Below, piece by piece: positions 31,000 to 44,000 of a stretch of 64,000 bases of DNA (positions are counted from its first letter, which is position 1; every line of letters starts with the position of its first letter). This DNA comes from Oncomelania hupensis (Eukaryota; Mollusca; Gastropoda; Littorinimorpha; Pomatiopsidae): assembly GCA_036898135.1 (NCBI GenBank), contig CM072520.1, forward strand, positions 867,283-931,282. Direction: 5' to 3'. The position numbers were made by a program, and so were the translations under genes. The notes under the pieces are model-generated. The model did no database searches, was not told where the DNA came from, and saw only the letters and a program-made list of their open reading frames with translations.

Positions 31000-32250
31000 A
31001 GCTCTAGGCGCTTACGTGAATAAGAACAACTTTAACTATAAAACAGAACGAAGAAACCTCATGAACTATTAACAGTAAGCTTATAAACAAAAACTAACGA
31101 CTCTCAAACTAAACACACACGCACGCACACATACTCACTCACGAGCACTCACACAAGCACTAACTATGATTTTGCAGTGCAGATCTGTTTCATTCATTTG
31201 AATAGGTGGAAGGAAAATAATGACAAACAGTCATGTCGCCTGTGCAGATAGTATTTTGCCTGGCAGCTTAGTTATTTGGAGACGCAAACAAAACAACCGT
31301 GTCGTGTGGAGCCCGTGCAAAATTTATAGTTATCACATTATTTTGTTGTTGTCAATGAGTGTAAGGTGTATTGATCTGTGTATATGTATAGCATAATATG
31401 ACATCTGTAACTAGAGCATGCATGTGATGTTTACACATGTTTAAAGCACACATCAACTGCTTTGCAGTTATAGCTCTAAGCAGCGGTTTCCTTAATTTCA
31501 ACTTGATGGGATGATTTCCAAAAGAAAACAATGAAGCAACATTTCAATGCCCATAACATTTATTATTGTACAAACTTCACACACATTTTAAAAACGACAG
31601 GCATGTATTGACAAAAGCATACACACCAACACACACATACACACAACTCATAGACATGATTACCACATTCGCTCCTGCCAACAAAATGACGTCCTCGTCA
31701 TTTTAATCAACGTGAAAACGTAAAAGTTTTACACTGAGTTGGCAACGATGCATTCATTAAGTCGGGCAATACATGTACTTGCGGCTTTACATGTGACAAT
31801 CAAGTATAAGTTGCATGACAATTATGATAAACTAATAACTGAGAATAATACAAAACTTAAAATTTAGCAAGCAAAGTACACTGTACTAACACACACATAC
31901 ACCAACACACACAAATACACAGTGCATAAAAATGACTAAAAATAAAATGTTCTGACTGGCACATTTTGTTTGCCCCTTGAGAAAAATTGTGAAATATAAA
32001 TATAGCCTGTTTAGCTCATACAAATGAACAAAATAAGTAGGAACCCTCACCCTGCTACAGCCACTACACACCACACCCGAAAGGCGTATCTAATAGCATC
32101 ATCATTTGCTTTGCACTAGCCACCTCGCATCTGTACTAACTTTATATTGAAACAAACATGATGAGGTCAACCGAAATGAATAAACTTTGTTTGAGGCTTG
32201 TATTATTATAAAATTCTATATAATAACAGAATAAGAGTAAACTAAATCCG
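31000..32250. other. unique sequence, 3' flank of the small host gene
   Basis: AT-rich with scattered CACACA. Nothing coding recognised. Its right edge is just past the polyadenylation signal of the gene on the minus strand. Confidence 0.45.
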
Positions 32251-32253
32251 TCC

Positions 32254-32259
32254 TTTATT
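32254..32259 (-). terminator. polyadenylation signal AATAAA of the small host gene
   Basis: AATAAA on the minus strand, about 55 bases after the TAG stop at 32313-32315. Confidence 0.55.
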
Positions 32260-32312
32260 TTATGAGAAATAGCCGATACAGACACATACATACACGCGCA
32301 CACACAGACATG

Positions 32313-33582
32313 CTATGCCTGGAGGGGTGGTAAAGAAGTCGCAGCAGTCACGCACACGTCTCCACCTTCAGACTCGGGAGGTATCTTTTCTTTGGTGGCA
32401 GGAGGGTCTTGGATCTTGTAGATTTGGCTCTTCTGCGCGCTAGCCACATCTAAATGCATACCTCCTTCCTTCACCAGCACAACATTGGCCAGCTCACCAG
32501 CATAACCCTGAAGGTCCCCCTCTTGTCCTGCCAAAACAACGTGTGATAGTAGGCCTACCTAAAGATCCATGGAATCACTCACCATTGATGCGAGTGCTCT
32601 TATGTATGTCAACAACAAAAATAAAATAACATTAATAATGAAATATATAGGCCCATATAGGTTAGATTTTCTCCAAGAAGAAGAAAACGTTTTTTTTTTT
32701 GTTTTTTTTTTTACACTTCATTGTCCATTTTTATCGGGAAATTATGGGCCGGCCTCCCCTGCGGAATGCGTAGTCGCAGCCTCTTGCGTGCCCAAACCCA
32801 ACCTATCTAATATGTTCTCAAATGTCGCTGGGGGAGCAAATCGGAGTACCCGGAGAAAACCCCAGAGACGTTGCCCGAGTCAAAAAGTAAATAATATTCG
32901 GAGAAACATAATGCCCAGGTGCTGGATCGATCCCGCACCTGTCAGGCACCATTTCTTTCTAGCCTGTGGGCAAGGCAAAAAATTAGTCCCGTCTTAGACC
33001 ACTCGGTCACAACGCTCGCTTTATGTCATTGTAACTATCACAAGTATTACTTTATTAAATGATTATGAATCTATTACTAAGAGCTTGTAGCCTACTTGAA
33101 GGATCACATTTAGATCAGCCCGGTAATGGTGCATATTGAATTTGCACCTTTGTGTACAGATCAAATTAAATTTATCATGTTCCTTGTGGTTTTGTTGTTG
33201 TTGTTGTTTTTTAATTTTAAAAAATTGATGGACGGCGTCGGTCTCTCAACAAATTATTTGGTGCCTGTCAATCAAAAGAAGAAAATATCAACCCACAGCG
33301 AAAACTGGTACGAAAAGTTCAACTAAGCCAAATTACGGTGACTAAATAAGATCTCTACCTCCTCGTAAATTGGAACAACAACAAAACGATCGAGCATTCC
33401 GAGGAACTTGCATGCTTTCCTGGATAAAATATACCTTCAATTATCCAAAACTGCATGCAATATTCAAGAATATACATAAATATAACTTACAGTGCTGAAG
33501 GTTTTTTCCAAAATGACGCCTCCGTGTCTACATTAAAGAAAGACCCGTCGTCAAACTTAGATCCATGCGTAACAGTCGCCAT
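32313..33582 (-). CDS. small three-exon gene of unknown function (predicted)
   Basis: Exon 1 coding is 33491-33582: ATGGCG start, 30 codons plus two bases (MATVTHGSKFDD at the start, SFWKKPSA at the end), then a consensus donor GTAAGT. Exon 2 is a 14-base microexon at 32583-32596 between a pyrimidine-rich AG acceptor and donor GTGAGT. Exon 3 is 32313-32527 after GTTTTGGCAG, ending at TAG. Phases agree at both junctions. The predicted protein is about 106 residues, with no signal peptide or membrane segment that I see. The middle reads YAGELANVVLVKEGGMHLDV and the tail is rich in P, E and T. I do not recognise the family. Intron 1 holds a SINE; intron 2 would be only 55 bases, which is short and the weakest point of the model. 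Confidence 0.5.
32686..33028 (-). mobile_element. tRNA-derived SINE family C copy
   Basis: Minus-strand counterpart of 23565-23919: the T run near 32690-32712 is its A tail, and GGATCGATCC with GACCACTCGGTCACAACGC is its tRNA-like head. It sits inside intron 1 of the predicted gene, in the same orientation. Confidence 0.8.
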
Positions 33583-33799
33583 GTTTGTGCTTGAATTAAG
33601 TATGTCGAAGATATGCTTGGCTTTGCTTGCCAAGCCTCTTGTTTTGCTTGCCGCAAGCGGGCGCTAAGAAACGCGCTTGCCTTGTTTTTCTTGTCTCAAC
33701 TTGATTTGCTTGGCTAAAGAAACGCAGCTCTGGTCTGCGCCAACGTTATTCTGTGTGTCACAGATAGGTCAACAACCCTCTTCAAACCGCTAGCCCCAC

Positions 33800-34150
33800 A
33801 CAGCAAACACTGGCCGACAAGAGTATAAACCGAGGGCTAGTCTGTGCACGCATGCATTCCATCGCACTGACTTTAAAGGTCCTGATGCTCATGTCCTAGA
33901 TGGATGACTGCCGGTTTCAAAACCACACTCAGCACGCACTAGGTCCCTTCTCCCTACAGTCGCCCAGGATTGTGCTCAGTCGTCTGGGCGTCACACTATG
34001 CGCCCAATAGCTGCAAGTGGGCGCTTTGGAGCGCCTTGAGTTGCCCAGAATCAGGATCGATCCCGCACCTGTCAGGCATCATTGGTTTCTAGCCTTTGGA
34101 AAAGTCAAGTTAGTCCCGCCTTAGTCTACGCGGCCACAACGCTCTCTATC
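33800..34150. mobile_element. chimera of SINE family A body and family C head
   Basis: 33815-34045 reads as family A on the plus strand (GAGTATAAACCGAG, TTTAAAGGTCCTGATGCTCA, CCCAGGATTGTGCTCAGTCG). From about 34046 it switches to the family C head on the minus strand (GGATCGATCCCGCACCTGTC). The two are joined in opposite orientation without their normal ends. Confidence 0.65.
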
Positions 34151-34580
34151 AAAACGGAACATAATTATACGACCTTCGTGTTATATAATGAAGAGTTTCA
34201 TCTCGGAGTCTTTTGATAATGAAGATGTAATCAGTTGTTGTGACTCGTAGTTGTCACTGCAATCTCAAATGACCATCAACAACTCCACCGTTTACCTTTA
34301 GGTGAGAAACGCTTGCAGTTAGATCTTGGCCAGGCCGGACGAGGAAAGCTGATAACCTAAACAGTGGCTGTTATTTACATGTTCGTGCTCGATATCTGTT
34401 CTTTTGATCTGGAGACAATTTTTTTTTCTGTATACAAATTGGTGACCTCGCAATAAATTCTTAGTTCCATTGAGTTTGGAGAGTAATTTAAATAATGGTT
34501 TCCCATCTGAAGACAATGTCTGTTATCTGTGTGAACACTGTGTGTCTGCTATAGGCAGGTGTGTTATTGTTGGCAATAGT
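34151..34580. other. unique spacer
   Basis: Nothing recognised. Confidence 0.4.
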
Positions 34581-34586
34581 CTACAT

Positions 34587-34587
34587 C

Positions 34588-34634
<47 letters not shown>

Positions 34635-34835
34635 CTCCTTCTTTGTCATCTTTTTTCGTTGGTGTTGTTTTTATTGTCGTTGACTATGTACACTTTTTTT
34701 ATTTTGCGTATTGTATGAAGCGACGCTCCACTGCAGTACTTGTCCTTGCTCCACTGCAGTACTTGTCCTTGCTCCACGGATTGTATGAAGCGACGCTCCA
34801 CTGCAGTACTTGTCCTTGCTCCACGGATTGTCACT
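34587..34835. repeat. (TTG)n tract and a nested tandem duplication
   Basis: About 16 TTG units to 34634. At about 34715-34835 the phrase CTCCACTGCAGTACTTGTCC occurs three times and TGTATGAAGCGACG twice, a 24-bp repeat nested in a longer one. Confidence 0.8.
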
Positions 34836-35439
34836 TTGACTGGACTCGCCGTCCTCGTAGCAATGTTTACTTAAAGGCGAGAACCACTCTTGACAGCCCT
34901 AACCCTCTTAACCAGAAAGTCAACTAGTTTCTCGATAACAAACGGAAAAGTCGTTTATGGTCACAAAGTAAGCACGTTCAAAGCAGCACGACGGGTCTAT
35001 CATCAACATAATCGACCCCTTGATCAAAATGTGAACAATGGGTAACGGCCTTTAAGTAGGGCGTCGTGGAGGGTTATGGGGCTTTCTTGTGACGTACTGG
35101 CACTTTCTTTGTTTACACTTTGCTCGCGGGATCAGTTGTGTTTATTTATGAGGGTACTATTGGGGTGAATGTAGAGTCGACCTTTTCCTAGGTACACGAA
35201 AGCCCGACGCCTCGCTTTAGGGTGATAAACCCTTGCTTTTCTTTACAGTTTGCTCGTGGAGCAATGCTGGTTATTTATGACTTATTATTGCAGTGGAATT
35301 CACGCCGCCTTTTCTCACAAGTAGACAAAAGCCTGAAGTCTTGGTTCGGCGCCACACAGGTCATAGAGGAAGCCATGGCTCCATACACTGTTCTACAAGC
35401 CATGGCCCCATACACTGTTCTACAAGCCTCGTGGCATGG
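34836..35439. other. unique spacer with a 27-bp duplication
   Basis: CCATACACTGTTCTACAAGC is duplicated near 35383-35427. No gene recognised. Confidence 0.4.
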
Positions 35440-35645
35440 TAGTGCCATCTTCGTAGCTCCGTGGTTGAGCGCTCGCCTGTTATACCAATGACCCAGATTG
35501 CAACCTCGTGGTGGTCAAGATAAAGTCAGTGTGATTGCTCTGGTGGTTCAGTGTTGATTTATGTACCTACCCCATCTTCTTTGGGATGGTTATCCCCGTC
35601 TGCCATATCGCCAATGGTGGGTGTAGACGTTAAACGTCAAAGCTG
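35440..35645 (+). mobile_element. tRNA-derived SINE family G copy, degraded head
   Basis: TAGCTCCGTGGTTGAGCGCT resembles an A box; the B box is mutated (AGATTGCAACC). The body (TTGCTCTGGTGGTTCAGTG, CTGCCATATCGCCAATGGTG, TAGACGTTAAACGTCAA) matches the copy at 38255-38490. Confidence 0.7.
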
Positions 35646-35666
35646 ATCCTATATCTACAGTGTCCT

Positions 35667-35731
35667 TACATTACATTACATGATTATTGCTTTAGGTCCA
35701 GCGGACTCTTCCGAGCCAAATCAGGACCAAA
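35667..35731 (-). mobile_element. retroposon family B, 65-bp truncated insertion
   Basis: Flanked by a perfect 12-bp duplication CTACAGTGTCCT (35655-35666 and 35732-35743). It holds only the family's 3' end and an ATTAC-type tail. This proves insertion by reverse transcription with extreme 5' truncation. Confidence 0.9.
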
Positions 35732-36017
35732 CTACAGTGTCCTCTAAGCTTTGGTCCATACACAGCGACTGGGTACCAGAGAGGCACAAAGCTGGTCTGG
35801 GGTCATGAAGACACAACTTGTTACCATGGAGATGTATGTTGTCAGGTTAAATAAAATGGGTGCATAATAATATCTGCTAACATGATACATAACTACCTGT
35901 GAGCTACAGCTGACAACGACCTCTGGCACGTGATGTGCTTGTCTTATCACCGTCACTTTCACTATCACACACTCTGCAAAACTACCGCTCTGCTATGCCA
36001 AGAAGTATTGAATATAT

Positions 36018-36223
36018 AGGAGAAGAAGAAGAAGAAGAAGAAGAAGAAGAAGAAGAAGAAGAAGAAGAAGAAGAAGAAGAAGAAGAAGAACAACAACAAC
36101 AACAACAACAACAACAACGACGACAACGACAACGACAACGACAACAATAACAAAACAACAACAGCCACAGAAGAAACGTTAACAACGACAGAGGACGTAT
36201 CATAAGAAGAAGAAGAAGAAGAA

Positions 36224-36282
<59 letters not shown>

Positions 36283-36337
36283 GTATAAAAAAGAAGATAA
36301 TGAGGATGGTGATGATGATGACGACGACGACGACGAC

Positions 36338-36418
<81 letters not shown>

Positions 36419-36420
36419 AA
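36018..36420. repeat. compound trinucleotide tract
   Basis: GAA, then CAA and CGACAA, then after a short gap GAA and GAT runs. All open frames through it are homopolymer-like. Confidence 0.93.
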
Positions 36421-36479
36421 AGGAAAGAACAGAAAAAGTAGACAAAAGATAAGGTACAGTACAAAAATAAAGAAATCAT

Positions 36480-37195
36480 GCAGCTGGCGTTTAACTTGTT
36501 TTAAGAAATAGATTTTAATTGTTCGTACAGTTGTTATTGACAGATTAATGATCTTTCTTCGTGTTATTTACAGACAATTAAATAGAGCGCATAAAAACAG
36601 GAAGATGGAATGAAAGTTGTGATGGAGAACCAAGATGTACAACTTGGCGATACAGCTGCCGCTAATAAACAGATGGCGGATGTGCACGTACGTAACTGAC
36701 CAATGGCCATCCGGATTGTCTTCCACCTCGATCCCTAGTCCTACCCCTCCACTGATCCCCAGCAACACTTTCCCTTGTCCCTTCTGTGCTGCCCACTCTA
36801 CGGCAAACATCCGCTCTAATTGTAATGTGTTATACATAGTCATAGACAATTGCATCTTCATCACTTTTCCTCCAATCATGTCGTACCCGAAAACACAATA
36901 CCCTCAGAACCCCCATCCCCACCACTGTACATGGAACATCACGTGATGACTGACCGCGCCACCTACCGCTGTCACTTCAAAGTCAGGGCCGGCAACTCAC
37001 CTCAAGCAAGGGAGATATGACAGCACAGGGGCCAAGTGAGGTACCTCGTCTTTCTGTGATTGTCGGTTACCTCCCCTGGTTGACAGGATACAAGGAAAAT
37101 GGCGGCTGATGTGTTGTTAGATCCATCTCGGTCGTTTTAGATTTATGTGTTACGGATTGATTGTGTTGTGAAGGTGTTGTGTGAATGTGTGTGTG
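36480..37195. other. unique spacer
   Basis: Contains about 100-codon frames on both strands at 36568-36946 that I cannot assign; see rejected items. Confidence 0.35.
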
Positions 37196-37800
37196 TACGT
37201 CTCTCTCTCTCTCCTCTCTCTCTCCTCTCTCTCTCTCTCTCTCCCCTCTCTCTCTCTTTCTCTCTCTGTGAGTGCGAATCACGTATGAGAATGGGTTTAT
37301 ATGATTGTGTGGGTGTTCATGACGTCCTCTTCATCCTCATCCTCTTTCTCCTCCTCCTCCTCCTCCTCATCATCATCGCCATCATCATCGTCATCATCAT
37401 TATCATCATTATAATCATAATAACATTGCTCGATTTAATATTTGTAAAGTTATTTTATATTTTACTGGATTATATTGTATCCTCCTCACTATCCTCATGA
37501 TCCTCATTAACATTATCCTCCTTATCATCATTATCAGAAACATTGCGTCACTGTGCTAACTAAACTGCAGCTTGTTCAACGTTTTTTTTGTTGTTCACTT
37601 GCGGTTTATCTCTTAAGTCTTGGAGTCATAGAACATTGTTATAGTTGTTGTTGCTTCTTCTTCTTCTTCTCCTTCTCCTCCTCCTCCTCCTCCTCCTCCT
37701 TCTTCTTCTTCTTCTTCTTCTTCTTCTTTCTTAAGTATTGGAGTCATATAACATTGTTATAGTTGTTGTTGCTTCTTCTTCTTCTTCTTCTTTTACTGTA
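37196..37800. repeat. CT, CTC/ATC and TTC tracts
   Basis: CT-rich 37200-37265, CTC/ATC 37325-37410, TCC/TTC 37655-37735 and 37771-37790. The phrase CTTAAGT-TTGGAGTCATA, ACATTGTTATAGTTGTTGTT is present twice (near 37612 and 37731), a direct duplication of about 120 bp. Confidence 0.85.
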
Positions 37801-38250
37801 GCGCATTGCCGGGTGGGAAATGTGATTGCCTACCCTGACAGCAGTGAGTGAGTGGCCACCCGTAATAGACGACAACAGCCACTTCACTCAAAGGTCGGGT
37901 GGCTGACTCTTGCTCTGTCTCGTCTGATGACAAAACACAGCGGGTCTAAATTTTGTCAACACATAAGATTTTGACATCCCCATAGAAAACATGATGATTC
38001 ATTGAGTGTGGATTCAAATGTCGTGAAATGGCAAGATTCAGACAAGTAAGTCATCACGCCACAAAAGTTGGCAAACCACGGACAGAATATTGATTTTGTA
38101 AAAACAGCGTTGTTGGATTGACCTCGTACGGAACAGGTCTGCACACGTCCCTCTTCTGTACCCCCGAAATAAAGCAACATCCAAATCACTCCTTTATCAT
38201 TGTTCACCGCCAACAGCGTAAAACCACGTTGCTGGCGTCGTCGTCGTCCC
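37801..38250. other. unique spacer
   Basis: No gene or element recognised. Confidence 0.4.
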
Positions 38251-38254
38251 ACCC

Positions 38255-38490
38255 CACCGCCGTAGCTCAAGCGGTAGAGCGTTCGCCTGGCACACCGATG
38301 ATCCAGGTTCGAGTCCCGTGGTGGGCGAAATAAAAAAGTGTCCAGTTTTCATTGTTCATTTTAGCAGTACCATTGCTCTGGTGGTTTAGTGTTGATTCAG
38401 GTCCCTACCCCTTTTTCACAGGGATAGTTATCACCGACTGCCATATCGCCAATGGTGGGTGTAGACGTTAAACCTCAATGTTCATTCATT
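38255..38490 (+). mobile_element. tRNA-derived SINE family G
   Basis: A tRNA-like head with A box TAGCTCAAGCGG at 38263-38274 and B box GGTTCGAGTCC at 38306-38316. The body matches 35440-35645 (TTGCTCTGGTGGTTTAGTG, CTGCCATATCGCCAATGGTG) and the tail is (ATTC)n. The internal Pol III promoter looks intact. Confidence 0.82.
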
Positions 38491-39034
38491 CATTGTTCTT
38501 GTTCTTCTTCTTGTTATTGTTCCTGTTCTTCTTGTTCTTCTTCTTCTTCATTATCACCATCAACATCTTCTTCTTCATCATCTTCATCTTTATCTTCTTA
38601 ATCTTCATTATCTTCTTCATCTACATCATTATCTTCATCATCTTCATCTTATTCATCATCATCTTCATCATCATTATTATCGTCATCATCACAGGCCAGC
38701 GACAGTCTGCATTAAATACAGTACCGGAAACCTTTTTAACTTCCGGCGTGTGTGAGTGTGTGTGTGTGCGTGTGTGTGGGGGGGGGGGATGTGTAGGTGG
38801 GTGTCATTGTTAGGGGTTAGAATGTAGGATGCATAACTTTTATAATTTGATAAGCTACATTCATGTTGTGTACATCTGCTTTTCTGTTGTTTGTGGTGTG
38901 GTGTTTTAATCCCTGAAGTCTTTTGTGTTTTATTGCTTTTGGGCCGTTGTGTTGATGAAGTGTACGCCGCATACACATTTCCTTGTGTTTTCATGGGGAA
39001 AATAAAGATTCTGATTCTGATCATCATTATCATT

Positions 39035-39114
<80 letters not shown>

Positions 39115-39526
39115 TATTATTATTATTATTATTATTATTCCGCATGATTTGTGTCCTCATGATGATCATGATTATCATGATTATGGTCATCATCATCATG
39201 ATTTCTTCTTCTTCTTCTTCTTCTTCTTCACCGTCATCATGATCAGCGGCAGCTTCTTGTTGTTGTTGTTATTATTATTCTTCTTCTTGTTCACCATCAT
39301 CATCTGCTTTATCACCTTCATCATCATCATCATCATAATCATCGTCGTCATCAACATCATCATCACCACCATCTTCTGCTTCTTCTTCTTCACCATCATC
39401 ATCTGCTTTATCACCTTCTTCATCATCATCATCATCATCATCATAATCATCGTCGTCATCAACATCATCATCACCACCATCTTCTGCTTCTTCTTCTTCA
39501 CCATCATCATCTGCTTTATCACCTTC

Positions 39527-39599
<73 letters not shown>

Positions 39600-39660
39600 A
39601 CATCACCTTCTTCTTCTTTCTTCTTCTTCTTCTTCTTCTTCTTCTTCTTCTTCTTCTTCA
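38491..39660. repeat. long TTC/ATC compound tracts
   Basis: TTC/ATC mixtures 38491-38690, (ATC)n 39025-39112, (ATT)n 39112-39140 and a TTC/ATC block 39195-39660. Within the last block a phrase with CACCATCATCATCTGCTTTA recurs at about 39291, 39390 and 39500, so a unit of roughly 100-110 bp made of microsatellite has itself been tandemly copied. About 300 bp of unique sequence (38700-39015) lies between. Confidence 0.88.
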
Positions 39661-40805
<1,145 letters not shown>

Positions 40806-41104
40806 TGACTGACGCACACCTCCACGTGCAACAGCTAGTTAGGAGCAAACAAATCATACACCATCAACGACTGACAACGACGTCATTGTTCTACCTCCCC
40901 CTCCTACCCCCCACCCCTTACACACACACCTCCCTCCCCACCACCACGCGCATACACTACCTTCTCACCTTGGCCCAAGAAAATCCACAAACACGGCATG
41001 GAAAGCGTTAGTGGCGAATGTCCCTCGCAATCTGTGGCTCAGATAGAAGTAACAGTGCTATTATTGTCTTAGCTTGTACAACTCCACAATTTTCTCCAGT
41101 GATG
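40806..41104. other. unique spacer
   Basis: C-rich patches only; nothing recognised. Confidence 0.4.
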
Positions 41105-41107
41105 AAG

Positions 41108-41177
<70 letters not shown>

Positions 41178-41225
41178 CGACGACGATGATGATGATGATG
41201 ATGACGATGACGGTGATGATTATGA
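41105..41225. repeat. (GAT)n tract
   Basis: GATGAT with a few GAC units. Confidence 0.93.
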
Positions 41226-41990
41226 TGGTGAAGGGGATTTGTAATGCGCTGTGTTCAAGAAATGTATTTACGGAAGGGGGGTAATTTCTGCTACTTTGAA
41301 AGCTTTGTGTTGGTTTGTGTGTGAATGAGGGGAGTGGTGATGGGTAGGGCATGGGTGTCGCAGCTTGTGCTAGTTTGAATTACACAGCCCAGCCACAGCT
41401 CAGAGGTTTCTGATATTTAGTAAGTATATGTTCATGGTGAAACAACACTTTTATCCCTGTACATTTCAATCAGTTCAATCAGTATATTTAAAGTCTGTGC
41501 ACGAATTAAGGAATTAAGTGATTTTAGACTTTTAAACAAATAGCAAAATTTAAAAAGAACAAAAAAACCCATTAAAATTAACTAAAAATATTGAAAGACA
41601 AACTAAATTAAAACATAAAAAATTAAAGAACTTATAACGATTAAACAACTGCAACACAACGTTTTTGTGTCGGAGTACACGATATAATGAAGGCGACTAC
41701 ATATCTCATATAAATAGCGTAGTTATTTGCTTAGAAAGCACAGTACGTCTACGATGATTGCGTCTGACACCTTTTTGTCATTGATAATATTAAGTATCAA
41801 GGTTTCGCTGTATCTCAATTGTCACTCGTACGTACTAATAATCAACAAGGACAGAACAAGGCTTACCTGAGTAATGTGTGACGAAACGATACCCCAATGA
41901 TGATTGATGACGATGCCATGTCTGACAAAGATAACAGACTATTTAGACTGATGTTATCGTTCTTCCGCTGAAAGGTTTTCACGAAATTTA
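41226..41990. other. unique AT-rich spacer
   Basis: Nothing recognised. Confidence 0.4.
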
Positions 41991-43055
41991 TTGTTTATTT
42001 GAATGACAATGAGGATATCCTACTATTACATTGTCCTGAATGACAATGAGGATATCCCACTATTACACTGTCCTGTATGACAATGAGGATAACCCACTAT
42101 TACACTGTCCTGAATGACAATGAGGATATCCCACTATAACACTTTCCTGTAATGACAATGATGATTTCAAAGTATGACACTTTCCTGTAATGACAATGAG
42201 GATATCCCACTATGACACTTTCCTGTAATGACAATGAGGATATCCCACAATGACACTGTCCTCAATGACAATGAGGATATCCCGCTATTACACTTTCCTG
42301 TAATGACAATGAGGATATCCCACAATGACACTTTCCTCAATGACAATGAGGATATCACACTATTACACTTTCCTGTAATGACAATGAGGATATCCCGCTA
42401 TTACACTTTCCTGTAAGGACAATGAGGATATCCCACTATTACACTTTCATGTAATGACAATGAGGATGTCCCACTATTACACTTTCCTGAAATGACAATG
42501 AGGATATCCCACTATTACACTTTCCTGATTGACAATGAGGATATCCCCCTATTACACTTTTCTCAATGACAATGAGGATATTTCACTATTACACTTTCCT
42601 GATTGACAATGAGGATATCCCACTTTTACACTGTCCTGAATGATAATGAGGATATCCCACTATTACCCTTTCCTGAATGACAATGAGGATATCCCACTAT
42701 TACACTTTTTTGAATGACAATGAGGATATCCCACTATTACACTGTCCTGTATGACAATGAGGATATCCCACTATTACACTGTCCTGTATGACAATGAGGA
42801 TATCCCACTATTACACTGTCCTGTATGACAATGAGGATATCCCACTATTACACTGTCCTGTATGACAATGAGGATATCCCACTATTACACTGTCCTATAT
42901 GACAATGAGGATATCCCACTATTACACTGTCCTGTATGGCAATGAGGATATCCCACTATTACACTGTCCTGTATGACAATGAGGATATCCCACTATTACA
43001 CTGTCCTGTATGACAATGAGGATATCCCACTATTACACTGTCCTGTATGACATAT
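41991..43055. repeat. 37-bp satellite
   Basis: About 28 copies of a unit with ATGACAATGAGGATATCCCA and CTATTACACTGTCCTGT. The left two thirds vary (TTTCC or GTCC, 37- and 38-bp forms). From about 42720 the copies are almost identical, a gradient typical of recent amplification at one end. Confidence 0.95.
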
Positions 43056-43395
43056 AATCCCCATTCCTCCTTCCTCACCCCTCCTAAACACACACGCACG
43101 CAAGCTCACACAAACTCACACACACTCACATACATACACCCACAGTCACACACATACACTCACCCCCACATAAGCTTATACACACTCACACTTACACTTG
43201 CATAATGATTGCGGCCTAATAGGATTGTTGAACTGCGAGGGCCAATGTCTAGTTTAATGATGAAATACATATTGCTGAAAAACAGAAAATCTCTCTTCTT
43301 AAGCTAAAGTGGGGATACACTGCACCAATGCTGACTTCTGACACCATGTGGGTGGGAACACTGGCTGCATTTGACATCCATATTGCAACACAGTG
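43056..43395. other. CA-rich and unique spacer
   Basis: Irregular ACACTCAC sequence followed by unique DNA; no feature recognised. Confidence 0.45.
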
Positions 43396-43585
43396 CGCAA
43401 TATCATTCACACACACATACACACACACCCACCACAGAAACACACACACACGTATACACACGCCACACAGAAACACACACACGTATACACACACAACACA
43501 GAAACACACACACACCCACACGCACACACGCGCACAAACACACCCAAACAAACAAACACACACACAAACACACACACGCACATAT
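43396..43585. repeat. CA-rich minisatellite
   Basis: CACACA with repeated CAGAAACACACACAC and CGTATACACAC blocks of about 35 bp. Confidence 0.85.
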
Positions 43586-43824
43586 CCGTACTTGTTTTGT
43601 TTTGTTATTGTTTGCTTCACTGTAGTATTATTGTATATGGTGTTGAGAATATAGAACACCTACCTAATGTCTTGGGGGACGGGGGTGTGGAGGGGGAGAT
43701 GTTCTCTGCAAACCACGTGTCAGTGATTTTTTGGCGGAACAATACACCAATGATGATTGCCGCTGACATCTTCTTGTGTGGAATTTCCAAATGCGCACAG
43801 CTTGCTGCTTCCCATACCATTTAT

Positions 43825-43861
43825 GTCTCTGTCTGTCGGTCTGTCTGTCTATCTGTCTCTG

Positions 43862-43910
<49 letters not shown>
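43825..43910. repeat. (CTGT)n/(CT)n tract
   Basis: CTGTCT then CT repeats. A related tract lies at 44525-44680, on the far side of the truncated LTR. Confidence 0.88.
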
Positions 43911-44000
43911 CTGTTGTCCAAAAGTGCATATTTTAGGAGAAAGGGGGTGGATACAGATGAAGATAAGGATGAGTCGTCAAAAAGACGATCACTGTCTCTC

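Noticed and set aside
36568..36879. 103-codon minus-strand frame with a Gly-rich middle
   Set aside because: Composition is plausible for coding, but there is no recognisable family, no clear start and no supported splice sites; the opposite strand is also open.
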